DNA of 64,000 nt from Pseudoduganella dura (lineage in GTDB: Bacteria > Pseudomonadota > Gammaproteobacteria > Burkholderiales > Burkholderiaceae_D): assembly GCF_009727155.1 (NCBI RefSeq), contig NZ_WNWM01000002.1:1116001-1180000 (forward strand), given 5' to 3'. Below the pieces are notes generated by a model, which made no database searches, had not been told where the DNA came from, and saw only the letters and a program-made list of their open reading frames with translations. Shown here piece after piece: positions 22,793 to 30,512 of the stretch (within the stretch, counting starts at the first letter, position 1; every line of letters starts with the position of its first letter). A program made the position numbers and the translations under genes.

Positions 22793-24913
22793 TCAGGCAT
22801 GGCCGATGCCCGAGGCGCTGTACCTGTGCTCGAACTCGGCCATCGGGATCGGGCGCCCCAGCAGGTAGCCCTGCATCGATGAACAGCCCTCGCGGATCAG
22901 GAAAGCGCGCTGGGCCTCGAGCTCCACGCCTTCGGCCACGATTTCGAGCTTGAACTGGCGCGCCAGCGCGATGATGGCTTCGACGATCGACGCCGAACCC
23001 GGGTCGATGCCGATATCGCGCACGAACGAGCGGTCGATCTTCAGCGCGGAAAGCGGGAAGCGCTTGAGGTACGCCAGCGACGAATAACCGGTGCCGAAGT
23101 CGTCGAGCGAAAAGCAGATGCCATGGGAACGCAGCTCGTGCATGCGCTGGGTAATCTCCTGCATGTCTTCGGCGAACACGCTTTCGGTCAGTTCCAGGTA
23201 GAGCTGTTCCGGGTGCGCCCCCGTGCCGTCGAGGATATTCGCTACCGCGGCCGGAAAACCGGCATCGCGCATCTGGTGCACGCTGACATTGACCGCCAGC
23301 TTCAGGCGCCCCAGCGTGGCGTCGTCATGCCAGCGCGCCAGCGCGCGGCAGCTTTCCTTCAGCACATGCTCGCCCAACGGAAGGATCAGGCCCGACTCTT
23401 CGGCGAAACCGATGAAATGGTCCGGGCCGATCAGGTCGAGGTCGCTGCGTTGCCAGCGCACCAGTACCTCGGCGCCGACGAGCCGCCCCCGGCCATCGAA
23501 CTGGGGCTGGCAAAACAGGCGGAACTGGCCCAGCGACAGGCCGTCGCGCATTGCCGCCTCGAAGGCGGCACGACGGTCGGCCGCATCCTGCATGCTGGGA
23601 TCGAAGAAGCGGCCGATGTTGCGCCCGTCGGCCTTGGCACGGTACATGGCCAGGTCGGCCTGCTTGAGCAGGGTTTCGATATTGGTGCCGTCGCCATGGA
23701 ACAGCGTGGTGCCGATGCTCGCGGTGCTCTTGAACAGCACCGAGCCGAGCTGGTAGGGCTGGCCCAGGGCGGACAGGATCTTGGTCACCACCCGGCCGGC
23801 CTCCGCGGCCGCGCTCTGTGGCGACATTCCCAGGCCTTCCAGCACGACCACGAATTCGTCGCCGCCGAGCCGCGCCAGCTGGTCGCTGTGGCGCACCGTG
23901 CAACGCAGCCGCTGCGCCGCCTGGCACAGCAGCATGTCGCCCAGGTCGTGCCCCATCGTGTCGTTGAGCAGCTTGAAATTATCCAGGTCGAGGTAGAGCA
24001 GCGCGCTGTAGTTGCCCGAACGCTTGCCGCGTGCCAGCACATGCTCCAGTTCCCCGAGCAGGAAGCGGCGGTTCGGCAGGCCGGTCAGGTGATCGAAGTA
24101 CGCCAGTTCGTAGATCCGGCGTTCGGTGCGCTTGCGCTCGGTGAGATCGGTATTCACGCCGGATATGCGCAGGGCCTTGCCCGTGTCGTCGCGCAGTACG
24201 TAGCCGCGCGACAGCACCGGCACATAGTGGCCGTCATGGTGGCGCAGCCTGAATTCCAGGCTGAAACCGTCGCGGGGGCTCCCTGTCAGTTCGGCCACGT
24301 AGCCGCTCATCATGGCGGCGTCGTCGGGGTGCAGCATGCGGCGCCAGGCATCCGAATCGCTCAGGCCGTCGCTGCCCTCGTAGCCCAGCATGTTCCACCA
24401 GCGCTGGGAGTAATACACATCGCCGGTGACCAGGTCCCAGTCCCAGGGCGCGTCGGTGGAGCCCTTGAGCACCAGCCGCAGCCTTTCCTCGGACTTTTCC
24501 AGCGAATGCTGGGTATCCTTGAGCGCCGTGCAGTCGGTGAAGCAGACCACCACCTGCCGGACGCTCCCGGCCTCGTCGAATTCGGGATAAGCGTTGCACA
24601 GCAGCCAGCATGTGTGGTCGGGACCGACGACGCCGGCGACGAGCCCGGAAATCTTTTGGCCCGTGCGCAACACCAGGTTGGCAGGAAACTCGTCGGGCGG
24701 CATGGGCGAGCCGTCTTCGCGCAGGAATATCCATGTGCCCGAACTGGACGCGACGCCGAGCATCTGGACTTCGCTGCGGCCCAGCAGTTCTTGGGCCAGG
24801 CGGTTCGCGGAAACGATGCGGCCGTCCGCGGCGTGCACCACGACGCCCGCCGGCAGGTTGTCATGCAGCGCAGTCGGAGAATAGACTGCTTCTGCCGGGG
24901 AGATTGGCAGCAT
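22793..24913 (-). CDS. PAS-GGDEF-EAL c-di-GMP signalling protein
   Basis: 706 aa from ATG 24913 (a TTG at 24943 is a possible longer start). Order: PAS (about 15-125), second PAS/PAC with W-W-N-M-L-G-Y near 170 (about 135-255), GGDEF (about 265-430) with intact L-G-G-D-E-F near 350, and EAL (about 445-700). The EAL signature is E-V-L-V-R rather than E-A-L-x-R, with N (V-N-V-S-V), E (L-E-L-T-E-S), D-D-F-G-T-G and K (A-L-K-I-D-R-S) all present, so both enzymatic activities are possible. No membrane segment, so a cytosolic sensor, probably of a small molecule via PAS. It stands alone. Confidence 0.92.
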   Translation of the reverse strand: MLPISPAEAVYSPTALHDNLPAGVVVHAADGRIVSANRLAQELLGRSEVQMLGVASSSGTWIFLREDGSPMPPDEFPANLVLRTGQKISGLVAGVVGPDHTCWLLCNAYPEFDEAGSVRQVVVCFTDCTALKDTQHSLEKSEERLRLVLKGSTDAPWDWDLVTGDVYYSQRWWNMLGYEGSDGLSDSDAWRRMLHPDDAAMMSGYVAELTGSPRDGFSLEFRLRHHDGHYVPVLSRGYVLRDDTGKALRISGVNTDLTERKRTERRIYELAYFDHLTGLPNRRFLLGELEHVLARGKRSGNYSALLYLDLDNFKLLNDTMGHDLGDMLLCQAAQRLRCTVRHSDQLARLGGDEFVVVLEGLGMSPQSAAAEAGRVVTKILSALGQPYQLGSVLFKSTASIGTTLFHGDGTNIETLLKQADLAMYRAKADGRNIGRFFDPSMQDAADRRAAFEAAMRDGLSLGQFRLFCQPQFDGRGRLVGAEVLVRWQRSDLDLIGPDHFIGFAEESGLILPLGEHVLKESCRALARWHDDATLGRLKLAVNVSVHQMRDAGFPAAVANILDGTGAHPEQLYLELTESVFAEDMQEITQRMHELRSHGICFSLDDFGTGYSSLAYLKRFPLSALKIDRSFVRDIGIDPGSASIVEAIIALARQFKLEIVAEGVELEAQRAFLIREGCSSMQGYLLGRPIPMAEFEHRYSASGIGHA

Positions 24914-25085
24914 GGGTTCCCGGATCGAGGTGGAATTCAACAAGCTATCCGGGGATACTAGCAGTTTGCTCCGCCACGGGGCGCGTCAGACTGGTGCAAG
25001 CGCGAGTGTATGGTGCATTTCCCGACTCCGGCGTGGCGGGAAACAAACGATCGACCGTGCCGGAAAGTTGCCCGGCACTCCGCGC

Positions 25086-25868
25086 CTATTGCATGAACCA
25101 CCCATGGCTGACCACGATCGACTGCCCGGTCAGCGCATTCGTCGGGAAATTTGCCAGGAACAGCGCCGTCTGCGCCACGTCATCGACGGTGGTGAACTCC
25201 CCGTCCACCGTTTCCTTCAGCATCACCTTCTTCACGACGTCCTCCTCGCTGATGCCCAGCTCGCTGGCCTGCTCGGGAATCTGCTTTTCCACCAGCGGCG
25301 TGCGCACGAAGCCCGGGCAGATGACGTTGGCGCGCACGCCGTGCGCGGCGCCCTCCTTCGCCACCGTCTTGGCCAGGCCGATCAGCCCGTGCTTGGCCGT
25401 CACGTAGGGCGATTTCAGCACCGAGGCTTCCTTCGAATGCACGGAGCCCATGTAGAGGATGCTGCCGCCGCGTTTTTGCGCATACATGCGCTGCAGGCAC
25501 GCCCGCGTCGTCAGGAAGGCACCGTCGAGGTGGATCGCCAGCATCTTCTTCCAGTCGGCGAATGCCAGCTGCTCCACGGGCGCCACGATCTGGATGCCCG
25601 CGTTCGAGACGAGGATGTCGATCCCGCCCAGCTTGTCCGCGGCGGCGGCGATGCCGGCCTCTACCTGCTCTTCATTCGTCACGTCCATCGCCACCGCGAT
25701 GGCCCGCGCCCCGGAGGGATCGAGCTCGCTGGCGACGGCCTGCGCCGACTCCAGGTTCAGGTCGGCGATGACGACCTTGGCGCCATTCCGGAAAAATACC
25801 GTGGCGATCTGCTTGCCGATACCGCTGGCGGCGCCGGTGACGACGGCCACTTTGTCCTGCATGCTCAT
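25086..25868 (-). CDS. bdhA: 3-hydroxybutyrate dehydrogenase
   Basis: 260 aa short-chain dehydrogenase. NAD-binding T-G-A-A-S-G-I-G at residues 11-18, N-A-G at 89-91, catalytic S142, Y155 and K159 in S-P-Y-V-T-A-K-H-G. The C-terminal S-H-G-W-F-M-Q end and the Q-I-P-E-Q segment match D-3-hydroxybutyrate dehydrogenases, which oxidise 3-hydroxybutyrate to acetoacetate with NAD in polyhydroxybutyrate breakdown. The ATG overlaps the stop of the upstream patatin gene (ATGA), so the pair is translationally coupled; a patatin hydrolase next to bdhA is consistent with storage-polymer or lipid turnover. Confidence 0.9.
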   Translation of the reverse strand: MSMQDKVAVVTGAASGIGKQIATVFFRNGAKVVIADLNLESAQAVASELDPSGARAIAVAMDVTNEEQVEAGIAAAADKLGGIDILVSNAGIQIVAPVEQLAFADWKKMLAIHLDGAFLTTRACLQRMYAQKRGGSILYMGSVHSKEASVLKSPYVTAKHGLIGLAKTVAKEGAAHGVRANVICPGFVRTPLVEKQIPEQASELGISEEDVVKKVMLKETVDGEFTTVDDVAQTALFLANFPTNALTGQSIVVSHGWFMQ

Positions 25869-27070
25869 GATGTTTCCTTCGATGTTGGTTGGGCCGGCTT
25901 CGTCAGGAAGTCGAAGAGGGCCGGATTGTTGTCGATACCGGGCAGCCGCAGGATTTCCTTGTGGGCGAGCGTGGTGTCGGCGTCCGCATAGCCGGCGCTC
26001 CAGTGCTCCTCCATCGTCCTGCGCGAAAATTCCACGTCCTTGTACTGGCTTTCATACGTTGCCGACCGGTAGACCAGTTCGACGATGTTGTAGAGACCCG
26101 GTTCGGCGGCTTCCGCCAGCAACCGGGCCTGCGGCGACGCGGCCAGTTCGCCGGGCATCATCGCCAGCAGTTCCGCCAGCGCGGTGCGCAGCTTCTTCAC
26201 CCTGCGGAATGCATCGGTCGCGGCGCGCGTGCGGCTGGAATACTGGATTTCCTTCATCCGCGTGGCCACGCTGGCAAGGTCGCGCGGCAGCTCGCCGTGG
26301 GCACTCCACAGATCGACCTGCAGCACCAGCGTATCGAGGCCGGAACGGCACGACAACACCCATTCGAGAGGGGTGTTCGACACCATGCCGCCGTCCCAGT
26401 ACTGTTCGCCGTCGATTTCCACGGCGTCGAATCCCGGCGGCAGCGCGCCGCTGGCCATGATGTGCTCGGGCCGGAGGTGGTGCGTGGCGTTGTCGAAGTA
26501 GGCGAAATTCCCGGTGCGCACGTTCACCGCGCCCACGCTCAGGCGCGTTTGCCGCGCATTGATGCGGTCGAAATCCACCAGGCGTTCGAGCGTGGCGCGC
26601 AATGGCGCCGTGTCGTAGTAGCTCGTCGCGTCGCCGCCGTTCCATACCAGGTAAGGCGGCGGCACGCGCGGTTCGAAAAAGCCCGGTGCGCCGCCGGCGA
26701 TCGCGCGCCCCGCCGCCAGCCCGTTGACCCAGGCGCGCGCCGTGTCCACCAGTGGCAGGCCGGTCCAGTAATCCCCCGGCGCGCCGGTACCGCTGCCGCT
26801 GACCAGCTCCCAGAATTCGCGCAGCCGCGCCACCCGGTCTTCCCGGGCGTTGCCGGCGATGATCGCGCTGTTGATGGCGCCGATCGAAATCCCGGCCAGC
26901 CAGGTCGGCTCGATGCCTTCCTCGAGCAGGCGCTCGTAGACACCCGCCTGGTAGGCGCCCAGCGCCCCGCCGCCCTGCAGCACGAGGGCGACGCAATCGA
27001 ACTCGGTGGGATTGAGCCCAGCGGGCGCTGCGCCGATGTCGTGGGCCGCCGCGGCTTCCCGTCTATTCAC
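25865..27070 (-). CDS. Patatin-like phospholipase (with DUF3734-type tail)
   Basis: 401 aa. It begins at a GTG (27070), as no ATG precedes the catalytic part. Oxyanion motif G-G-G-A-L-G-A-Y at 33-40, nucleophile elbow G60-I-S62-I-G64 and the catalytic D226-G-G make a complete Ser-Asp dyad. The C-terminal region (about 290-400) is helical and charged with an S-A-G-Y-A-D-A motif, as in DUF3734-tailed patatins often found beside PHB genes. Cytosolic acyl-ester hydrolase; the substrate could be phospholipid or granule-bound ester. It overlaps the upstream CMD gene by 8 bp and the downstream bdhA by 4 bp, giving a tight operon. Confidence 0.9.
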   Translation of the reverse strand: MNRREAAAAHDIGAAPAGLNPTEFDCVALVLQGGGALGAYQAGVYERLLEEGIEPTWLAGISIGAINSAIIAGNAREDRVARLREFWELVSGSGTGAPGDYWTGLPLVDTARAWVNGLAAGRAIAGGAPGFFEPRVPPPYLVWNGGDATSYYDTAPLRATLERLVDFDRINARQTRLSVGAVNVRTGNFAYFDNATHHLRPEHIMASGALPPGFDAVEIDGEQYWDGGMVSNTPLEWVLSCRSGLDTLVLQVDLWSAHGELPRDLASVATRMKEIQYSSRTRAATDAFRRVKKLRTALAELLAMMPGELAASPQARLLAEAAEPGLYNIVELVYRSATYESQYKDVEFSRRTMEEHWSAGYADADTTLAHKEILRLPGIDNNPALFDFLTKPAQPTSKETS

Positions 27071-27629
27071 GTTCCGGCACCGGCACGTTGAAGCCGTTCA
27101 GCGTGGTCGAGACCAGCGCATACAGGCCCACCAGGTAGATCAGTTCGTTGGTGCCCTTCTGGCCGAACGTGTCCACGGCCAGGCGGTACAGGGGCTCGGG
27201 CAGCGTGCCGCCGCGGCACAGCGCGTAGGAGAAATCGAAGGCCACGTTTTCTTCCTTCGACAGATCGGCGGGCTTGAGGTCGGCCACCAGCGCCGCCAGG
27301 CGCTCGCGCGACATGCCCTCCTTTTCGGCCACGGCAACGTGGGCATACAGTTCATAGGCCGCGTCGTAGCGGGCGCCCACCACGAGGATGGCGATCTGGC
27401 GCACGTTGTCCGGCAGGACGGCGCCGGCCGTCATGGCCAGGGTAAGGTCCCAGATCGCCTTGCCGATGCCCGGCTCGTGCAGCCAAGGATTCCAGGGCCC
27501 CATCAGGGCGCCGTCTTCGCGCTCGACCTTGAACGCATTGAAGTTGCTGGCGATGCCCTTGCGCATGCTGTCGTACAGGGATTTCTGTTCGTCGGTGAGT
27601 TCGTCGGGGGGTATGAGTGGAAGTCGCAA
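27063..27629 (-). CDS. Carboxymuconolactone decarboxylase (CMD)-family protein
   Basis: 188 aa helical protein of the CMD/AhpD fold: P-W-N-P-W-L-H near 45, L-T-L-A-M-T-A-G-A-V-L-P near 62 and a long helix A-R-Y-D-A-A-Y-E-L-Y-A-H near 85. The AhpD C-x-x-C pair is absent, so it is not a peroxidase partner; it is closer to the decarboxylase-like branch. The start is a TTG at 27629, preceded by GCGAGGACAG. It overlaps the patatin gene by 8 bp, at the head of the bdhA operon. Confidence 0.8.
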   Translation of the reverse strand: MRLPLIPPDELTDEQKSLYDSMRKGIASNFNAFKVEREDGALMGPWNPWLHEPGIGKAIWDLTLAMTAGAVLPDNVRQIAILVVGARYDAAYELYAHVAVAEKEGMSRERLAALVADLKPADLSKEENVAFDFSYALCRGGTLPEPLYRLAVDTFGQKGTNELIYLVGLYALVSTTLNGFNVPVPERE

Positions 27630-27865
27630 TCTGTCCTCGCATGATGAATGGATGATGGCGAGGCAGCAGATGGGGTGCCGCGACCTTGCATGATGCCTCG
27701 GGTTTTATTCTGGCATGTTACTGATGGGTTCGGCGTCCGGTTGGTGACTGCCGGTATCACGTCTCCATTGCGGCCTGGTTCGCCATCCGTCTTTCGGGGT
27801 GTCTCTGCACGCATCGGACGCAAAGGGTAAGATTGCTTTTTTCCCCAGTTACAGGAATCTGCGCC

Positions 27866-29311
27866 ATGACGACATCGAGCTATCCAGACACCCGCCTCCT
27901 CATCGCCAACGAATGGAGCGACGCGACCGGCGGCAAGACCATCCCGGTGATCAATCCGGCCACCGGGCAGCCGATCGGCACGGTGGCCCATGCCAGCCTG
28001 GCGGACCTGGACCGCGCGCTGGCCGCCGCCCAGAAGGGCTTCGAGACCTGGCGCGCCGTGCCCGCCGCGGAACGCGCCGTCATCATGCGCCGCGCCGCCA
28101 CGCTGCTGCGCGAGCGCGCCGGCGACATTGCCCGCCTGCTGACCCAGGAACAGGGCAAGCCGCTGGCCGAAGCCAAGGGCGAAGCGCTGGCCGGCGCCGA
28201 AATCATCGACTGGTTCGCGGCCGAAGGCATGCGCGTGTATGGCCGTATCGTCCCGTCGCGCAATCCGGCCGCGCAACAGCTGGTGCTCAAGGAACCGGTC
28301 GGTCCGGTCGCCGCCTTCACGCCATGGAACTTCCCGATCAACCAGATCGTGCGCAAGCTGTCCGCCGCGCTGACCACCGGCTGCTCGTTCCTGTGCAAGG
28401 CGCCGGAAGAAACCCCGGCATCGCCCGCGGCGCTGCTGCAGTGCTTCGTCGATGCCGGCCTGCCGCCCGGCGTGGTGGGCCTGGTGTTCGGCGACCCGGC
28501 GGAAATATCCGGCTACCTGATTCCCCACCCCGTGATCCGCAAGGTGACTTTCACCGGCTCCACGCCGGTCGGCAAGCAGCTGGCGGCCCTGGCGGGCGCG
28601 CACATGAAGCGCGCGACGATGGAGCTGGGCGGCCACGCGCCGGTGATCATCGCCGAGGACGCGGACGTGGAACTGGCCGTCAAGGCCGCCGGCGCGGCGA
28701 AGTTCCGCAACGCCGGGCAGGTCTGCATTTCGCCCACCCGCTTCCTCGTGCATAACGCGGTCAAGGCGGAATTCACGCGTGCCCTCGTGCAGCACGCGGA
28801 GGGCCTGAAACTGGGCGATGGCCTGCTGGACGGCACCACGCTGGGCCCGCTGGCGAACGCGCGCCGCGTCAGCGCCATGGCGCAGGTCGTCGAGGATGCG
28901 CAGGCAAAAGGCGCAACCGTGGCCACCGGCGGCAACCGCGTCGGCGACACCGGCAACTTCTTCGCGCCGACCATCCTGGCCGATGTGCCGCTCGATGCGA
29001 GCGTGTTCAACGACGAGCCGTTCGGCCCGATTGCCGGCATCCGCGGTTTCGACAGCCTGGAAGACGCGATCCTCGAGGCCAACCGCCTGCCTTACGGGCT
29101 GGCCGGCTATGCGTTCACCCGCTCGATCAGGAATGCGCAGCTGCTGATGAACCGCATGGAAGTGGGCATGCTGTGGATTAACCAGCCGGCCACGCCGAGC
29201 GCCGAACTGCCGTTCGGCGGCATCAAGGATTCCGGCTACGGCTCCGAAGGCGGCCCGGAGGCGCTGGAATCGTACCTGAACACCAAGGCGGTATCGATGG
29301 TCGGCGTGTGA
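27866..29311 (+). CDS. NAD(P)-dependent succinate-semialdehyde-type dehydrogenase
   Basis: 481 aa aldehyde dehydrogenase from ATG 27866 (AGGA upstream). Substrate-binding N155 in P-W-N-F-P, cofactor F-T-G-S at 229-232, general base E253 in M-E-L-G-G, catalytic Cys287 in N-A-G-Q-V-C-I-S. Overall sequence style ([10 protein letters not shown] near 95, [10 protein letters not shown] near the end) is that of succinate-semialdehyde / aldehyde dehydrogenases of the GabD branch. It oxidises an aldehyde to an acid, probably in 4-aminobutyrate or polyester metabolism. It is divergent from the bdhA operon across a 236-bp region. Confidence 0.88.
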   Translation: MTTSSYPDTRLLIANEWSDATGGKTIPVINPATGQPIGTVAHASLADLDRALAAAQKGFETWRAVPAAERAVIMRRAATLLRERAGDIARLLTQEQGKPLAEAKGEALAGAEIIDWFAAEGMRVYGRIVPSRNPAAQQLVLKEPVGPVAAFTPWNFPINQIVRKLSAALTTGCSFLCKAPEETPASPAALLQCFVDAGLPPGVVGLVFGDPAEISGYLIPHPVIRKVTFTGSTPVGKQLAALAGAHMKRATMELGGHAPVIIAEDADVELAVKAAGAAKFRNAGQVCISPTRFLVHNAVKAEFTRALVQHAEGLKLGDGLLDGTTLGPLANARRVSAMAQVVEDAQAKGATVATGGNRVGDTGNFFAPTILADVPLDASVFNDEPFGPIAGIRGFDSLEDAILEANRLPYGLAGYAFTRSIRNAQLLMNRMEVGMLWINQPATPSAELPFGGIKDSGYGSEGGPEALESYLNTKAVSMVGV

Positions 29312-29323
29312 TGGGTTGAGCAG

Positions 29324-29367
29324 CGCCATGGCCGGTGCCGGGCCCGCGCCCGGCACCGGCCATGGCG
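29324..29367. repeat. Perfect 19-bp hairpin after the dehydrogenase gene
   Basis: Arms 29324-29342 and 29349-29367 are perfectly complementary, with a 6-nt loop. It starts 12 bp after the stop codon. There is no T tract, so it is not an ordinary terminator; it could stabilise the mRNA, bind a protein, or be a dispersed repeat. Confidence 0.75.
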
Positions 29368-29484
29368 GCGCGGACCGCCAGCGTGGCCGTTGCCGCCGGA
29401 TGCGGGGCGGGGGTGCAGGTGCGTGCGCGTACAGACTCTTCCATGGCGCGTCTCCATACTGGTCATCCAGATCCGGAGAAGCCC

Positions 29485-30429
29485 ATGACCGAAGCCACGC
29501 AAGACAACCGCACCACCAGTTCGCAGAAAGTCATCTACGCCGCCATTGCCGCCAACCTCGGCATCGCGGTGGCCAAATTCATCGTGGCGGGCATCACGGG
29601 CAGCGCATCGATGGTGGCCGAAGGCATTCACTCCGCCGTGGACACGGGCAATGAATTGCTGTTGCTGCTGGGCGAACGCCGCGGCGCGCGCCCGCCCGAC
29701 CGCAAGCATCCGTTCGGCTACGGCAAGTCGCTGTACTTCTGGGCGCTGATCGTCGCGCTGTCGGTGTTTTCGCTGGGTGGCGGGCTGTCCATCTATCACG
29801 GTATCGCCGCGCTGCAGGCCCCTCCTCCGCTGGAAGACCCGATGTGGAACTATGTCGTCCTGGTGGCAGCCGCCATATTCGAAGGCTACAGCTGGAACGT
29901 GTCGCGCAAGGCCCTAAACGCGGTGCGCAAGCCGGGCACCACGCTGTGGCAGGCCGTCCGCGCGAGCAAGGATGCTTCGGTATTCACCGTCTTCATCGAG
30001 GACTCGGCGGCCCTGCTGGGCATCGCGATCGCCGCAGGCGGCATCGCGCTGGGCCAGTACTTCGGCAATCCGTATTTCGACCCGGCCGCCTCGATCCTGA
30101 TCGGCCTGCTGTTGATCGGCGCGGCCTTCATGCTGGCGCGGGAGACCGGCGCCCTGCTGGTGGGCGAAAGCATCGACCCCGACCAGCTCGCGGCCCTGTA
30201 TGCGCTGTTCCGGCGCGAGCCGGCGCTGGACACGGTGGCCAGCCTGCGCACGATGCAGCTGGGGCCGGAGGACGTGCTGCTCGCGGCCTCGGTGCAGTTC
30301 CGCCGCGGCATGCGGATCGATGAAGTGGAACAGGCGATCGCCCGGCTCGAAGCGGCGGTCGCCGCCGGGCATCCGGCCATCCGTCATGTCTATTTCGAGG
30401 CATCGGCCCTGCGCGCCGTGCTGCATTGA
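29485..30429 (+). CDS. Cation diffusion facilitator (CDF) family transporter
   Basis: 314 aa, start 29485 with CGGAGAA upstream. Six membrane helices; the first cytosolic loop holds G-S-A-S-M-V-A-E-G-I-H-S-A-V-D-T-G-N, the CDF motif with the H/D metal ligands, and R-K-H-P-F-G-Y-G-K follows. The second site lies in E-D-S-A-A-L-L-G. The C-terminal cytosolic domain (about 225-314) is the ferredoxin-like regulatory fold. It exports divalent metals such as Zn, Fe or Mn from the cytosol. Specificity is not readable by eye. It stands alone between the hairpin repeat and the orphan kinase. Confidence 0.92.
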   Translation: MTEATQDNRTTSSQKVIYAAIAANLGIAVAKFIVAGITGSASMVAEGIHSAVDTGNELLLLLGERRGARPPDRKHPFGYGKSLYFWALIVALSVFSLGGGLSIYHGIAALQAPPPLEDPMWNYVVLVAAAIFEGYSWNVSRKALNAVRKPGTTLWQAVRASKDASVFTVFIEDSAALLGIAIAAGGIALGQYFGNPYFDPAASILIGLLLIGAAFMLARETGALLVGESIDPDQLAALYALFRREPALDTVASLRTMQLGPEDVLLAASVQFRRGMRIDEVEQAIARLEAAVAAGHPAIRHVYFEASALRAVLH

Positions 30430-30512
30430 ATCCGCCGGCATGTGCCGGCCGGGCTGCCTGGCCTGCCCGGAAGCACTTGCCGCTTCCGACAGCCGGATGG
30501 CAAGATGAAAGG

